Source: Natrinema saccharevitans
Lineage (GTDB): Archaea; Halobacteriota; Halobacteria; Halobacteriales; Natrialbaceae
NCBI RefSeq assembly: GCF_001953745.1
Contig: NZ_LWLN01000001.1
Coordinates: forward strand, 2,790,001 to 2,854,000
Reading direction: 5' to 3'
Length of the DNA stretch: 64,000 nucleotides
Shown: positions 54,476 through 63,169 of the stretch, in pieces
Layout: each line of letters opens with the position of its first letter
Numbering within the stretch: the first letter of the stretch is position 1
The notes under the pieces: generated by a model
Seen by the model: only the letters and a program-made list of their open reading frames with translations
The model's database searches: none
Told to the model about the DNA's origin: nothing
Program-made: the position numbers and the translations under genes

Positions 54476-55729
54476 CTACACGGGCTCGCCGAAGGCGTAC
54501 ATCGTCTCGTGGGCCGTGATCGCGAGGTCGACGAAGTCGCCGGGATCTAGGCCGTAGTCCCCGGCGTTTTGGACGATTATCTGCCGGTAAGCCGAGTCGC
54601 GACACTTCACCGAATCGGCCGTTCCGTCCTCGACGACGAGACAGTCCTCGCGGACCTCGCCGACCATGTCGGCGTAGGCCTCGCCGACGATCTCGCGTTT
54701 GAGTTCGCTCATCTCCTTCGAGCGTTCCTTCTTGATCGTCCCCCCGAGTCCCTTCATCTCGGCGGCGTCGGTGCCGGGTCGCTTCGAGAAGCGCGTGACG
54801 TTGACCTTCTCGGGACGGGTCTCGCGAAGCAGGGCCATCGACTGCGCGTGGTCGCGGTCCGTCTCCGTCGGGAAGCCGACGATGAAGTCCGTCGACAGCG
54901 TCCAGTAGTCCAGAGAGGCGTCGAACGTCTCGACGACCTCGAGATACTCCTCGACCTGGTGCTGGCGGCGCATGTCCCCGAGAACGTCGTCGCTGCCCGA
55001 CTGGACGGGCGCGTGCAGGAAATCGTAGAGCTCGTCGTTTTCGGCGAAAACGTCGGCCAGTTCCTCGCGGATGCCGTGGACGCCCTTCGGGTTGGCCATC
55101 CCCACCCGAACGCGGAAGTCACCCTCGATCTCACAGATTTCCTCGAGGAGGCGGTGGAGTTTGCGCTCGCCCTCGTCCCAGCCGTAGACGCCGGTGTCCT
55201 GCCCGGTGATCCGGATCTCCTTCGCGCCGGCGTGGATCAGCGCGCGGGCCTTCTCGACGTTGTCCTCTATCGGGGGCGAGTCGATCTTGCCGGTGGCCTG
55301 CTTGGTGATACAGTACGAGCAGTCGGACATACAGCCCCGCGCGATCGGGAGGATACCCACGACGCCGTCGAGAATCGGCTCGGCGTCGGGGGTCGTCGTC
55401 GGACACTCGCCGTTGGTGACCGCTTCGGGGACCTCGTCCCAGTGGAGGACCTGGCCGTCGACGTCGGCCCGCGCGAACTCCTCGCCCTGGGCCAGGGCCA
55501 TACAGCCCGTGATGAAGAGATCGGCCGTCTCCTCGGCCAACTCCTCGGCCCGACGGAGCATGTTGCGCTCGGTCTTCTCGACGACGGTACAGGTGTTGAG
55601 GATGGCGACGTCGGCTTCCTCGACGCCGTCGACTCGGTAATGGCCCGCGTCGCGGAGCCGCCGCTCGATCTCGCGGCTCTCCCCGCGGTTCGACGTGCAG
55701 CCGTAGGTCTCGATGTGATACCGGGCCAT
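54476..55729 (-). CDS. tRNA t6A37 methylthiotransferase
   Basis: A 417-residue radical SAM methylthiotransferase of the e-MtaB/Cdkal1-like group, converting t6A37 to ms2t6A in tRNAs reading ANN codons. The amino-terminal cluster cysteines are in ETYGCTSN, LNTCTVVE and ITGCMALA; the radical SAM motif is CMSDCSYC; the end carries a TRAM-like domain. Start ATG 55729 begins at the conserved MARYHIETYGC. Confident at the family level. Confidence 0.93.
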   Translation of the reverse strand: MARYHIETYGCTSNRGESREIERRLRDAGHYRVDGVEEADVAILNTCTVVEKTERNMLRRAEELAEETADLFITGCMALAQGEEFARADVDGQVLHWDEVPEAVTNGECPTTTPDAEPILDGVVGILPIARGCMSDCSYCITKQATGKIDSPPIEDNVEKARALIHAGAKEIRITGQDTGVYGWDEGERKLHRLLEEICEIEGDFRVRVGMANPKGVHGIREELADVFAENDELYDFLHAPVQSGSDDVLGDMRRQHQVEEYLEVVETFDASLDYWTLSTDFIVGFPTETDRDHAQSMALLRETRPEKVNVTRFSKRPGTDAAEMKGLGGTIKKERSKEMSELKREIVGEAYADMVGEVREDCLVVEDGTADSVKCRDSAYRQIIVQNAGDYGLDPGDFVDLAITAHETMYAFGEPV

Positions 55730-55977
55730 TCGTTCGATAATCGATCGGGCGCGCGAGGGCAAAAGCCCGACGGATCCCGGCCGGCACGCCCTCGAGACCG
55801 GTTCACACGGTCTCGCCCCGACAGGTACGCGTCCTCCCGGGTATCGGCCGCGGTGACCGCCGCTCGATGGAGCCAAACGGCCGCGAGTCGCTCGAGAACG
55901 GCGTCGACGTGGTCGGCCGCGCGATCGAGCCGTAGACGGAGCGACTGACGCGGTCGCGGTACGGATCCGACGGGTTT

Positions 55978-56325
55978 CTAATCGTCGAACCCGGCGGCTC
56001 GGCTGTCACCGGCCGTGCCGCTCCGATAGACCGCATAGAGGAGGAAAAGTGCGATCAGGAAGTCACAGCCGTGTTCGACGAGGTGATGTACCGTCATCGG
56101 GACGAGCCCGAAGACGGTCCCCAGTCCGGTCACCGACCGGAGGACCAGCACCCCCAGTACGACCGTGATGAGACAGTACCGGACCGTCCGACGCCGGGCG
56201 TAGGCGACGACGCTGACGACGAACAGCGTGGTGGTCCCGATCGTGGCCAGAACGATGATCGCGATGAGGACGGGCGCGAACTGTGGGTCGAGCCACCCCT
56301 CGGCGACCGACATTGCAGGCACCAT
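55978..56325 (-). CDS. Four-helix membrane protein (DUF7471-like)
   Basis: A 115-residue membrane protein with four hydrophobic segments (about 16-42, 50-66, 68-80 and 86-101) and an HHLVEHGCDF motif between the last two. It resembles the haloarchaeal DUF7471 family. ATG 56313 (MSVAEG) is an alternative start four codons downstream. It lies beside the second cold-shock gene and a winged-helix regulator. Confidence 0.7.
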   Translation of the reverse strand: MVPAMSVAEGWLDPQFAPVLIAIIVLATIGTTTLFVVSVVAYARRRTVRYCLITVVLGVLVLRSVTGLGTVFGLVPMTVHHLVEHGCDFLIALFLLYAVYRSGTAGDSRAAGFDD

Positions 56326-56505
56326 GCGATCGATACCGATACTCGGGGAGACGGCTACCTATTCGCTTCGGTGTCGTACGCGAGTCGGTTCCGCGCCGTC
56401 GGACCGGCGCTCACCCAGCAAACTGGGGGTGTCACGGCTCGATACGTTGCGTCTCGAGAAACGGAATCGTCGTACAGCGCCGTCGAACCGACACTGACGG
56501 CGAGG

Positions 56506-56700
56506 TTAGTTGCGGACGACGTTCGTCGCGCGGGGACCCTTGGGGGCCTGTTCGATGTCGAACTCGATCTCGGTGCCTTCCTCGAGGTCCGGGCCGCCGA
56601 CGTCTTCCATGTGGAAGAACACGTCATCGTCCGCATCCTCAGTCGAAATGAAACCGTAGCCGCCTGTGTCGTTGAAGAAATCAACGTTGCCTTTCGCCAT
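56506..56700 (-). CDS. Cold-shock protein, CspA family (second copy)
   Basis: A 64-residue cold-shock domain nearly identical to that at 8631-8825, with RNP motifs GGYGFIS and VFFHMED intact. The promoter arrangement is also shared (GTTAT 33 bases before the ATG). Two such close paralogues in one chromosome suggest dosage or differential regulation; the divergent wHTH gene upstream is a possible regulator. Confidence 0.93.
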   Translation of the reverse strand: MAKGNVDFFNDTGGYGFISTEDADDDVFFHMEDVGGPDLEEGTEIEFDIEQAPKGPRATNVVRN

Positions 56701-56867
56701 TACGAACAAACGTATATCCGAGGCGGACATAACCCTTCCGAGAGTCGTGGTACCACGACCGTCGGGTCGATCGAACCGAGAGTCGGCGGCGGTTCTCGGC
56801 GGCTGGGAACGCGATCGACCCGTTATATGTCCTACGGCGCTAGTCGAGCCAGAGACGGGGGACCAGT

Positions 56868-57392
56868 ATGACGGACACGCGACAACGAATTCGGGCACAC
56901 GTCCACGAAAACGCCGGCGTTCACTTCAACGAACTCGTGCGGGAGTCGGCGTTCGCGCCGGGACAGGTACAGTATCACGTCCGCCGGCTGCTCGAGGACG
57001 AGCGGCTCGTCCGCGAAGAGTTCTACGGCCGGACCCACTACTATCCGCCGACCTACGACGAGTGGGAGCGGGCCGCACTGGCGCTGTTTCGCCGGGAAAC
57101 CGCCCGCGAGATCGTCGTCGCCCTGATCGAGAACGACGCCGCCGCGCCGGCCGATATCGCCGACGACCTCGGGATCGCACGCAGCACCCTCGAGTATCAC
57201 GTCGATCGGCTGGTCGCTCACGACATCGTCGAGAAACGCTACGACGACCGGAACCGCGTCGTCCTCCACCTCGCCGATCCCGAGGCGACGGGACGACTTC
57301 TGACGGCGGTGACGCCGACGGTTCCCGATCGGCTCGTCGACCGGTTCACGCGGCTCGTCGACGATCTTCTCGCGGGCGCTGGCGAGCCGTAG
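56868..57392 (+). CDS. Winged-helix transcriptional regulator, two wHTH domains
   Basis: A 174-residue regulator with two winged-helix units: residues about 1-55 (VHFNELVRESAFAPGQVQYHVRRL, cited in part) and about 80-135 (PADIADDLGIARSTLEYHVDRL, cited in part), each with an YHVxRL recognition helix. This tandem layout is frequent in haloarchaea. It diverges from the second cold-shock gene by 167 bp and could control it or itself. Confidence 0.86.
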   Translation: MTDTRQRIRAHVHENAGVHFNELVRESAFAPGQVQYHVRRLLEDERLVREEFYGRTHYYPPTYDEWERAALALFRRETAREIVVALIENDAAAPADIADDLGIARSTLEYHVDRLVAHDIVEKRYDDRNRVVLHLADPEATGRLLTAVTPTVPDRLVDRFTRLVDDLLAGAGEP

Positions 57393-57414
57393 CCCGTCGA
57401 TCGCGGGCCAGTCC

Positions 57415-58440
57415 TTACTGCATCCCGGGTTCGTTCTCGAGGCGGTCGTAGTGGTCGTTCATCACGTCGAGGACTGCGATCAGCGCGCCGAGGACGACGG
57501 GCCCGTAGAACAGCCCCATGACGCCGAACGCGTAGACGCCGCCGAGGACCCCGAGGATGATCACGGCGGGGTTGAGTTCCGCGTACCGATCGACGAGGAT
57601 GGGCCGGAGGTAGTCGTCGGACAGGCCCACGACGATCGTGCTGTAGACGAACAGCGCGACTGCAAGCAGCGGCTCCTCGATCAGGAAGAGATAGGCCACG
57701 GCCGGCCCCCAGACCATGAACGACCCGATCAACGGGATCAGCGACAGGATGATCATGATCGCCGTCCAGAACGCCGCGTTCGGGACGCCGGTCGCCAACA
57801 GCCCCAGCCCCGCGATGGTCCCCTGAATGATCGCGATCATGACGTGGCCGGCGAGGACGGCCCACATGACCTCGTCGAGCGCCTGATAAAAGTCGTCCTG
57901 GACGTCGTCGGGTAGCGGCGTCAGCTCCCGCATCCACGCCAGCAGATCGCTGCCGTCCTTGAGCAGGTAGTACAGCAGGAAGATCGCGAGCCCGAGCCCG
58001 ATCAGCGTGTGGGTGATCGCACTGAACCACTCGGTCGAACTCTCGAGGACCATCGTCCCGACGTTCTGTGCCGCGTCGGCCAGTGCCGACGGGAGATCGA
58101 CCGACTGCCCGGTCTGTTCCTCGATGGCGCGCTCGAGTTCGCCGAGCTGGATGGAGTCGGCGTTGGCCTGCTCGAGGAGCCGCCGGGCGTCGCTGGCGAT
58201 CGCGGCGACGATGACGAAAAGCGGAACGACGAAGCCGGCAACCGCAAGTCCAACGAGCGCGAACGCGGCGATCGGGGGCGCGACCTGCTCCTCGAGGCGT
58301 TGCTGGAGGGGGTACAGAACGTACGCGACGAGGATGGCTCCGAGGACGTACTGGGAGAACGGCAACACGAGCAACAGGGAGAGATAGGCGAAGAGCCCGA
58401 TGAGAACGAGCAGAAATCCCTTGCTGATATTCACGCCCAT
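57415..58440 (-). CDS. AI-2E family transporter
   Basis: A 341-residue PerM/AI-2E exporter-family membrane protein with about eight hydrophobic segments. Family marks are the LSLIPLIGSFMVWGPA segment and the later LRPILVDR and ELNPAVIILGVLGG motifs, cited partly. In haloarchaea the substrate is unknown; some relatives act as Na+/H+ antiporters. Start ATG 58440 (MGVNISKGF) is selected; longer frames run into untranslated-looking sequence. It converges on the wHTH gene. Confidence 0.86.
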   Translation of the reverse strand: MGVNISKGFLLVLIGLFAYLSLLLVLPFSQYVLGAILVAYVLYPLQQRLEEQVAPPIAAFALVGLAVAGFVVPLFVIVAAIASDARRLLEQANADSIQLGELERAIEEQTGQSVDLPSALADAAQNVGTMVLESSTEWFSAITHTLIGLGLAIFLLYYLLKDGSDLLAWMRELTPLPDDVQDDFYQALDEVMWAVLAGHVMIAIIQGTIAGLGLLATGVPNAAFWTAIMIILSLIPLIGSFMVWGPAVAYLFLIEEPLLAVALFVYSTIVVGLSDDYLRPILVDRYAELNPAVIILGVLGGVYAFGVMGLFYGPVVLGALIAVLDVMNDHYDRLENEPGMQ

Positions 58441-58551
58441 TATTTCTTCGTTTGTTGGTATAAAACCACGGCATGAACGTATCGCCACTCTGGACTGTCG
58501 TAGCAAGGCGTCACACGGCTTCAAGAGGCTGGTACGTGTATTTATAGCCGA

Positions 58552-59289
58552 ATGTCGACCCAGCTCGATCCCCTTTCCCTCTCGGCCGATCTCCTGTATA
58601 CGGTCAAGACCGAGGGCGACGTCGAGCCGTTGCGAGACCACCTCGCGACGATCGATCGGTCACGGCTGGAGCGGGCGCTGTCCAGCCGCGAGGGGAAACT
58701 CGCGTTCTGGCTCAACTGTTACAACGCCTACGCCCAGCTCCTGCTGGAAGCGGAGGAGCCGAATCTCCAGGAGGGTGGGCTGCTCGAGGCGTGGAAGTTC
58801 TTCGCCCGCGATCGAGTCCCGGTCGGCGGCGTCTGGCTGAGTCTCAACGACATCGAACACGGGCTGCTCCGGAGTTCGAAACTGCCGTGGGGAATGGGCT
58901 ATCTCCCGCGCCCGTTTCCCTCCTCGTTCGAACGGCAGTTTCGCCTCGAGGAGTGCGATCCCCGGATCCACTTCGCGATCAGTCACGCGACGGATCACTG
59001 TCCGCCGATCGCGGTCTACTCGCCCCAGGACGTCGACGAGGAACTCGACATCGCCATCGAGTGGTTCTTGGAGGAAAACGTCAGCTACGACCGGGAAACC
59101 GAGACGGCGACGGTCCCCCGACTCTTCCGGCGATACCGCGGCGACTTCGGCGGCCGCCGCGGCATCGTGGCGTTCCTCCGCGAGTACAACGCGGTCCCGG
59201 CCGACGCTGGTCCCTCGCTCGAATACGAACGGGTCGACCACACCGCCGAGTTGGACGTCGATCTCGAGGCCGACGAGGTCCGGCGGTAA
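58552..59289 (+). CDS. DUF547 domain protein
   Basis: A 245-residue DUF547 protein: KLAFWLNCYNAYA at the start of the domain, WLSLNDIEHGLLR, and HFAISHATDHCPPI with the conserved His and Cys pair that resembles a papain-like site. The biochemical function is not established. Divergent from the AI-2E transporter with a 111-bp gap containing TTTATAG near 58541 as a likely TATA element. Confidence 0.86.
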   Translation: MSTQLDPLSLSADLLYTVKTEGDVEPLRDHLATIDRSRLERALSSREGKLAFWLNCYNAYAQLLLEAEEPNLQEGGLLEAWKFFARDRVPVGGVWLSLNDIEHGLLRSSKLPWGMGYLPRPFPSSFERQFRLEECDPRIHFAISHATDHCPPIAVYSPQDVDEELDIAIEWFLEENVSYDRETETATVPRLFRRYRGDFGGRRGIVAFLREYNAVPADAGPSLEYERVDHTAELDVDLEADEVRR

Positions 59290-59349
59290 CCGGCCGGCAC
59301 CCGGTAGACGCGTTCGGCCGAGACTCGAGCCGGTCGGCGGTCGGCCCGC

Positions 59350-60000
59350 TCACTCGAGGCGTTCTATCGTCGCGTTCGGCGCGATTCGCATCACGCTTCT
59401 GGCCGCGCGTTCGGCGTTGGACCGCGAGGCGTACCCCTCACCGCTGTCGGCGACGATGTTGCCGTTCCAGTGGACGAGCCGCCAGCGCCACTCGCCGCCC
59501 CTGTCCTCGTAGACCTCGAACCGGCTCGTCCGGCCGGTCTCGCCCGTCTCGTCGGTATCGTCCGTGTCGGCTCCCGCGGCCGTCACCGGCGTCTCGGCCG
59601 TCCCGCCGTCCCCCGTCGAGCCGTCGCCGGCGAGCCCCTCGAGGGGCATCACCGCCGCCGCGGGGTCGACGTCGGTCGCGGTCTCCCCCGCCCGATCGTC
59701 GCCCTCGGTGGCGTCGGCGACGCGATCGGTGACTCGCACGCTCGAGCCGTCCGGATCGTCCCACTCGAGTTCGATCTCGAGTTCGCCGACCGGAGGTTCG
59801 TCGGCCCCGAGTTCGGCCTCGAACGCCGCGACGACCCGCTCGGGAACGGCGATCCCGACGCTGCGTTCCTCGCCGTTCAACCGGACCGGGCGGCCGGACT
59901 CGAAGGCGGTCGCGAACTCGCGGAAGACCGCCGCCAGCGCCGTCCGATCGTGTGCGCGCTCGAGTGCGAACCCGTCGTCGGTCTCGTCGGAATCGACCAT
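59350..60000 (-). CDS. Amphi-Trp and DUF1508-type (HVO_2922) fusion
   Basis: A 216-residue protein joining two haloarchaeal modules: an amphi-Trp-type domain (about residues 12-82, with LAAVFREFATAFESGRPVRL cited in part) and, after an acidic linker, a DUF1508/YegP-like unit (about 162-216) with WRWRLVHWNGNIVADSGEGY cited in part and the ARSVMRIAPNA end. The modules are more often found as separate short proteins. Function unknown. Start ATG 60000. Confidence 0.75.
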   Translation of the reverse strand: MVDSDETDDGFALERAHDRTALAAVFREFATAFESGRPVRLNGEERSVGIAVPERVVAAFEAELGADEPPVGELEIELEWDDPDGSSVRVTDRVADATEGDDRAGETATDVDPAAAVMPLEGLAGDGSTGDGGTAETPVTAAGADTDDTDETGETGRTSRFEVYEDRGGEWRWRLVHWNGNIVADSGEGYASRSNAERAARSVMRIAPNATIERLE

Positions 60001-60044
60001 ACCGACGTGTACGGGAGGCGACGGGTTAGTGTTTCCCACACGCG

Positions 60045-60914
60045 ATGGCGGCCGATTCACTTGGACTCCCTGTCGGTGCGTTTTTGTCGACGCCCTCCCT
60101 TCGCTCGCTCGTGACTGCACGCGACTGGCACGCCGATCGGGAGGCCGTCTTCGATCGCGACGCGCGGACCTGTCGACACTGCGGGACCGCCGACGACGCC
60201 GAGGCGCTCCGAGCCACCCCCGTCGGCGACGTGCCCCTCGAGGGAGAGGTCCACGAGAGCGCGCTCGTGACCGTCTGTGCGGACTGCTTCGAGACGCTGT
60301 CGGCGTCGCCGTCCGCGACGTCGATCGACGCCGAGGAGCTGTTTCACCGCGTCCGCGAGACGACCCGCATCCAGGGGGAGACGATCTCGACGGTCGCCTC
60401 GTTCGCCTCCGTCGCGACCTCGCTCCCCGGCGACCTCGAGTCCGCACTCGACGACGACGGCGAGGACGCCGCCCTCGAGGAATCGATCGCACGGTACCGA
60501 CGACACCGACGCGACGTGTTGCTCGCGATCGACGTCGTCGACGCCCGCCTCGATCGACTGACCGCGTTCGAGGGCGACGCCGACGAGCCGGAGATCGGGG
60601 ACGCCCTCGAGGCGTTCGTCGAGACCGCGACCGAACTCCAGTCGGCGCTTCGCGAGGTCGTGGCGCTGAGCGAAACGGTCGCGACCGGCCTCGAGCGCTG
60701 TCACGGCTGTTTCGACGCCCTCGAGTCGGGGCCGACCTGTGCCACCTGCGGGCTCGCGGTCCGCGAGACGGCCGACTGGGAGGCCGACGACGGGACCCTC
60801 GCGTTCGATCGACTGTTCGCGACTATCAACGACCGACTGCAGGCGGCCTCGACGACGACGGAAACGCTGACCGATCGGACGACGACGCTGGCGGAACGCT
60901 TGACCGCCGAGTAG
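60045..60914 (+). CDS. HNH-like zinc protein
   Basis: A 289-residue protein beginning with an HNH-endonuclease-like zinc unit: WHADREAVFDRDARTCRHCG (cited in part) followed by LVTVCADCFETL. Structural cysteines are kept, but the position of the last HNH histidine is Phe (CADCF), so nuclease activity is doubtful. The remainder is helical, with a second zinc pair set CHGC / CATCG near residues 225-245. Such proteins are common, uncharacterised haloarchaeal HNH paralogues. Confidence 0.72.
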   Translation: MAADSLGLPVGAFLSTPSLRSLVTARDWHADREAVFDRDARTCRHCGTADDAEALRATPVGDVPLEGEVHESALVTVCADCFETLSASPSATSIDAEELFHRVRETTRIQGETISTVASFASVATSLPGDLESALDDDGEDAALEESIARYRRHRRDVLLAIDVVDARLDRLTAFEGDADEPEIGDALEAFVETATELQSALREVVALSETVATGLERCHGCFDALESGPTCATCGLAVRETADWEADDGTLAFDRLFATINDRLQAASTTTETLTDRTTTLAERLTAE

Positions 60915-60956
60915 CGCCCTCGTTCTTTTTGTCGTCTCGAGCATAGAGACGCCCGA

Positions 60957-61844
60957 ATGACCGGTTCAACGGCCGATCCCGACGGCTCGAGCGAGTACCG
61001 CGTGCTGGTCCCGCTGGCCAACCCCCGCACGGAGCAGTCCCTGATCGAACTGGCCAGCACGCTCGCGGCCGAACGCGACGGCGTCGTCCACGCGGTCCAC
61101 ATCGTCCAGGTCCCCGACCAGACGCCGCTGGACCGCGGTGCAGAGCAACGCGAGCGGATCGACGCCGGGTCCGCGAAACTGCTCGAGCGGGCCCGCGACC
61201 ACGCCGCGGACTACGACGCGCCGCTCGAGACGACGACGATCGTCTCGCATCGCTCGTTCGAGGAGATCTTCGACGCCGCACGAACCCACGACGCCGATCA
61301 GGTCGTCATGGGCTGGGGCGGCGACCCGCCGTGGGCGGCGGGCCGCGCCGAAGGACCGTTCGACGAAGTCGCCCACGACCTCCCGTGTGACTTTCTCGTG
61401 CTGAAAGACCGCGGGTACGACCCCAGTCGGATCCTCCTGCCGACCGCCGGCGGGCCCGACTCCGATCTCGGCGCGGAGGTCGCGCGGACGCTGCGCTCGG
61501 CGACGGGGGCGTCGATCGACCTGCTCCACGTCGTCGACGACGAGAGCGAGCGCGAGGCCGGGGAACGGTTCCTCACCGAGTGGGCCGCCGACCACGACAT
61601 CGGCGACGCCGCTCTCACCGTCGACACCTCGGGCGACGTCGAGGGCGCGATCGTCCGCGAGGCCGCCGACGAGACGTTGGTCATCCTCGGCGCGACCGAG
61701 CGCGGCCTGCTCTCGCGGCTCGTCCGCGGCTCGCTCGTCTTCGACGTCGTCGACGATCTCGAGTGTTCCGTGCTGCTGGCGGAACGCCCGACAGAGCGGT
61801 CGCTTCGCGAACGGCTATTCGGTCGCTCGACAGACGAGGAGTAG
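60957..61844 (+). CDS. Universal stress protein, tandem UspA
   Basis: A 295-residue protein with two UspA domains (about 12-145 and 155-285). The second domain retains the nucleotide-binding G-x2-G-x9-G-S pattern in LGATERGLLSRLVRGS; in the first it is less regular (VVMGWGGDPPWAAG). A role in stress response is typical of the family. It follows the HNH-like gene by 42 bp on the same strand. The TTTTTGTC stretch between them may be a terminator or TATA element. Confidence 0.85.
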   Translation: MTGSTADPDGSSEYRVLVPLANPRTEQSLIELASTLAAERDGVVHAVHIVQVPDQTPLDRGAEQRERIDAGSAKLLERARDHAADYDAPLETTTIVSHRSFEEIFDAARTHDADQVVMGWGGDPPWAAGRAEGPFDEVAHDLPCDFLVLKDRGYDPSRILLPTAGGPDSDLGAEVARTLRSATGASIDLLHVVDDESEREAGERFLTEWAADHDIGDAALTVDTSGDVEGAIVREAADETLVILGATERGLLSRLVRGSLVFDVVDDLECSVLLAERPTERSLRERLFGRSTDEE

Positions 61845-61858
61845 CGCCGGTGCGGCCG

Positions 61859-62587
61859 CTACAGTTCGGTCGCGGCCTCGAGCGCGATATCGATCGCGCG
61901 GCCGACGTTGTTCTTGGCCTTGTCCGGGAGTTCGTCGTCCTCGGTGTCGGTGCCCTTCTGGGTGCCCTCGACGAGGTTCCCGTCGACGGTACAGATCGCG
62001 CCGGCGGCCAGCCCCTTGCGGCGGGCCAGCGAGAAGACGGCGGCGGCCTCCATCTCGACCGCCAGCAGGCCGGCGGCCTCCCAGTCGTCGACGGCGTCGT
62101 CGGTCTCGGCGTAGTAGGCGTCGTCGGAGGCGATCGGGCCGACGTGAACGTCCTCATTGTTGGCTTCGGCCGAGTCCACCAGCGCCGACAGCGCGTCGTA
62201 ATCGGGTACCGCGGGGTACTCGACAGCTTCGTAGCGCTTCGAGGTCCCCTCGTTTTTCGCCGCGCCGGTCGCGACGATCATGTCGCCGATCTCGATCCCA
62301 GACTGGAGCGCGCCGGTCGTCCCGACCCGGAGGAACGTCTCGACGCCGACGTTGGCCATCTCTTCGATCGCGATCGCCGCGGAGGGACAGCCGATCCCCG
62401 TCGAACAGATCGTCAGCTCCCGCCCCTCGTAGGTGGCGTTGACGACCTTGTACTCGCGATTGCGCGCGATCGTCTCCGACTCGTCGCAGTGGTCGGCGAT
62501 GCGATCGACCCGGCCGGGGTCGCCCGGGAGCAGTGCGATATCCGTCAGGTCGCCGTCGTCGACCAGCAAGTGTGGCTGCGTCGCCAT
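61859..62587 (-). CDS. udp: Uridine/nucleoside phosphorylase
   Basis: A 242-residue nucleoside phosphorylase of the Udp type. Motifs: LLPGDPGRVDRIADH (phosphate binding), STGIGCPSAAIAIEEM, and MEAAAVFSLARRKGL with the Glu-Met-Glu ribose site. It cleaves uridine or related nucleosides with phosphate, feeding the haloarchaeal nucleoside degradation route. The PfkB kinase at the window edge could act on ribose products, but this is only a possibility. Start ATG 62587. Confidence 0.9.
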   Translation of the reverse strand: MATQPHLLVDDGDLTDIALLPGDPGRVDRIADHCDESETIARNREYKVVNATYEGRELTICSTGIGCPSAAIAIEEMANVGVETFLRVGTTGALQSGIEIGDMIVATGAAKNEGTSKRYEAVEYPAVPDYDALSALVDSAEANNEDVHVGPIASDDAYYAETDDAVDDWEAAGLLAVEMEAAAVFSLARRKGLAAGAICTVDGNLVEGTQKGTDTEDDELPDKAKNNVGRAIDIALEAATEL

Positions 62588-62733
62588 ACTCTCGCGTTCC
62601 GCGGGCGGCGAGAAAAAAGGTTCGAGGAAGGGTCGAGAAGCGATCGATTCGTCTCGGCAGTCCTCGACGCCACCCCTTCCCGGCCCGACGGCGTCTCGTC
62701 CGGACGGCTGTCGGTTACAACCGGCAGCCCGTC

Positions 62734-63036
62734 TCAGTCCGTCGGGCGCACTTCGACGCAGTCGGGCCGAATCGTGACCGTCGCGCCGTCGGCCTCGAAC
62801 TCGACGATCCCCGTCGCTCGAGCGTCGCCGCGATTGGTGTCGGCGAACAGTTCGTCGAGCGCGTCGGGGTCGACGTAGTCGTACAGCTGCGTGCCGGCCG
62901 CCGTGACTTCGTGACCGTGGTAGCGGGCCAGGGCGGTCGCAGCGGCGATACTCGGCGGTTCGTCAGCGTCTCGGTCGTACTGGATGCGCCGTCTGAGGCC
63001 GCATCCGTTGGACTCGGTTACCCTTCCTTCCGTCAT
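62734..63036 (-). CDS. HalOD1 output domain protein
   Basis: A 100-residue protein consisting of a HalOD1 domain, the haloarchaeal output module seen in signalling proteins. Pattern: AAATALARYHGHEVTA, LYDYVDPDALDELF and VTIRPDCVEVRP. Stand-alone HalOD1 proteins are numerous and uncharacterised; they may work with histidine kinases or response regulators. Start ATG 63036. Confidence 0.86.
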   Translation of the reverse strand: MTEGRVTESNGCGLRRRIQYDRDADEPPSIAAATALARYHGHEVTAAGTQLYDYVDPDALDELFADTNRGDARATGIVEFEADGATVTIRPDCVEVRPTD

Positions 63037-63169
63037 GTCTCTCAGTCACGGGATCGTGACTGTTCAGTCGAGTGGCCAACGGCCCGGCCTATATACCTAC
63101 CGTCAGACGACACCGGGTGAGAACCACACGGCGGCGACGTACCGGATCGCGATCGGTTGCCCCGCCTTT

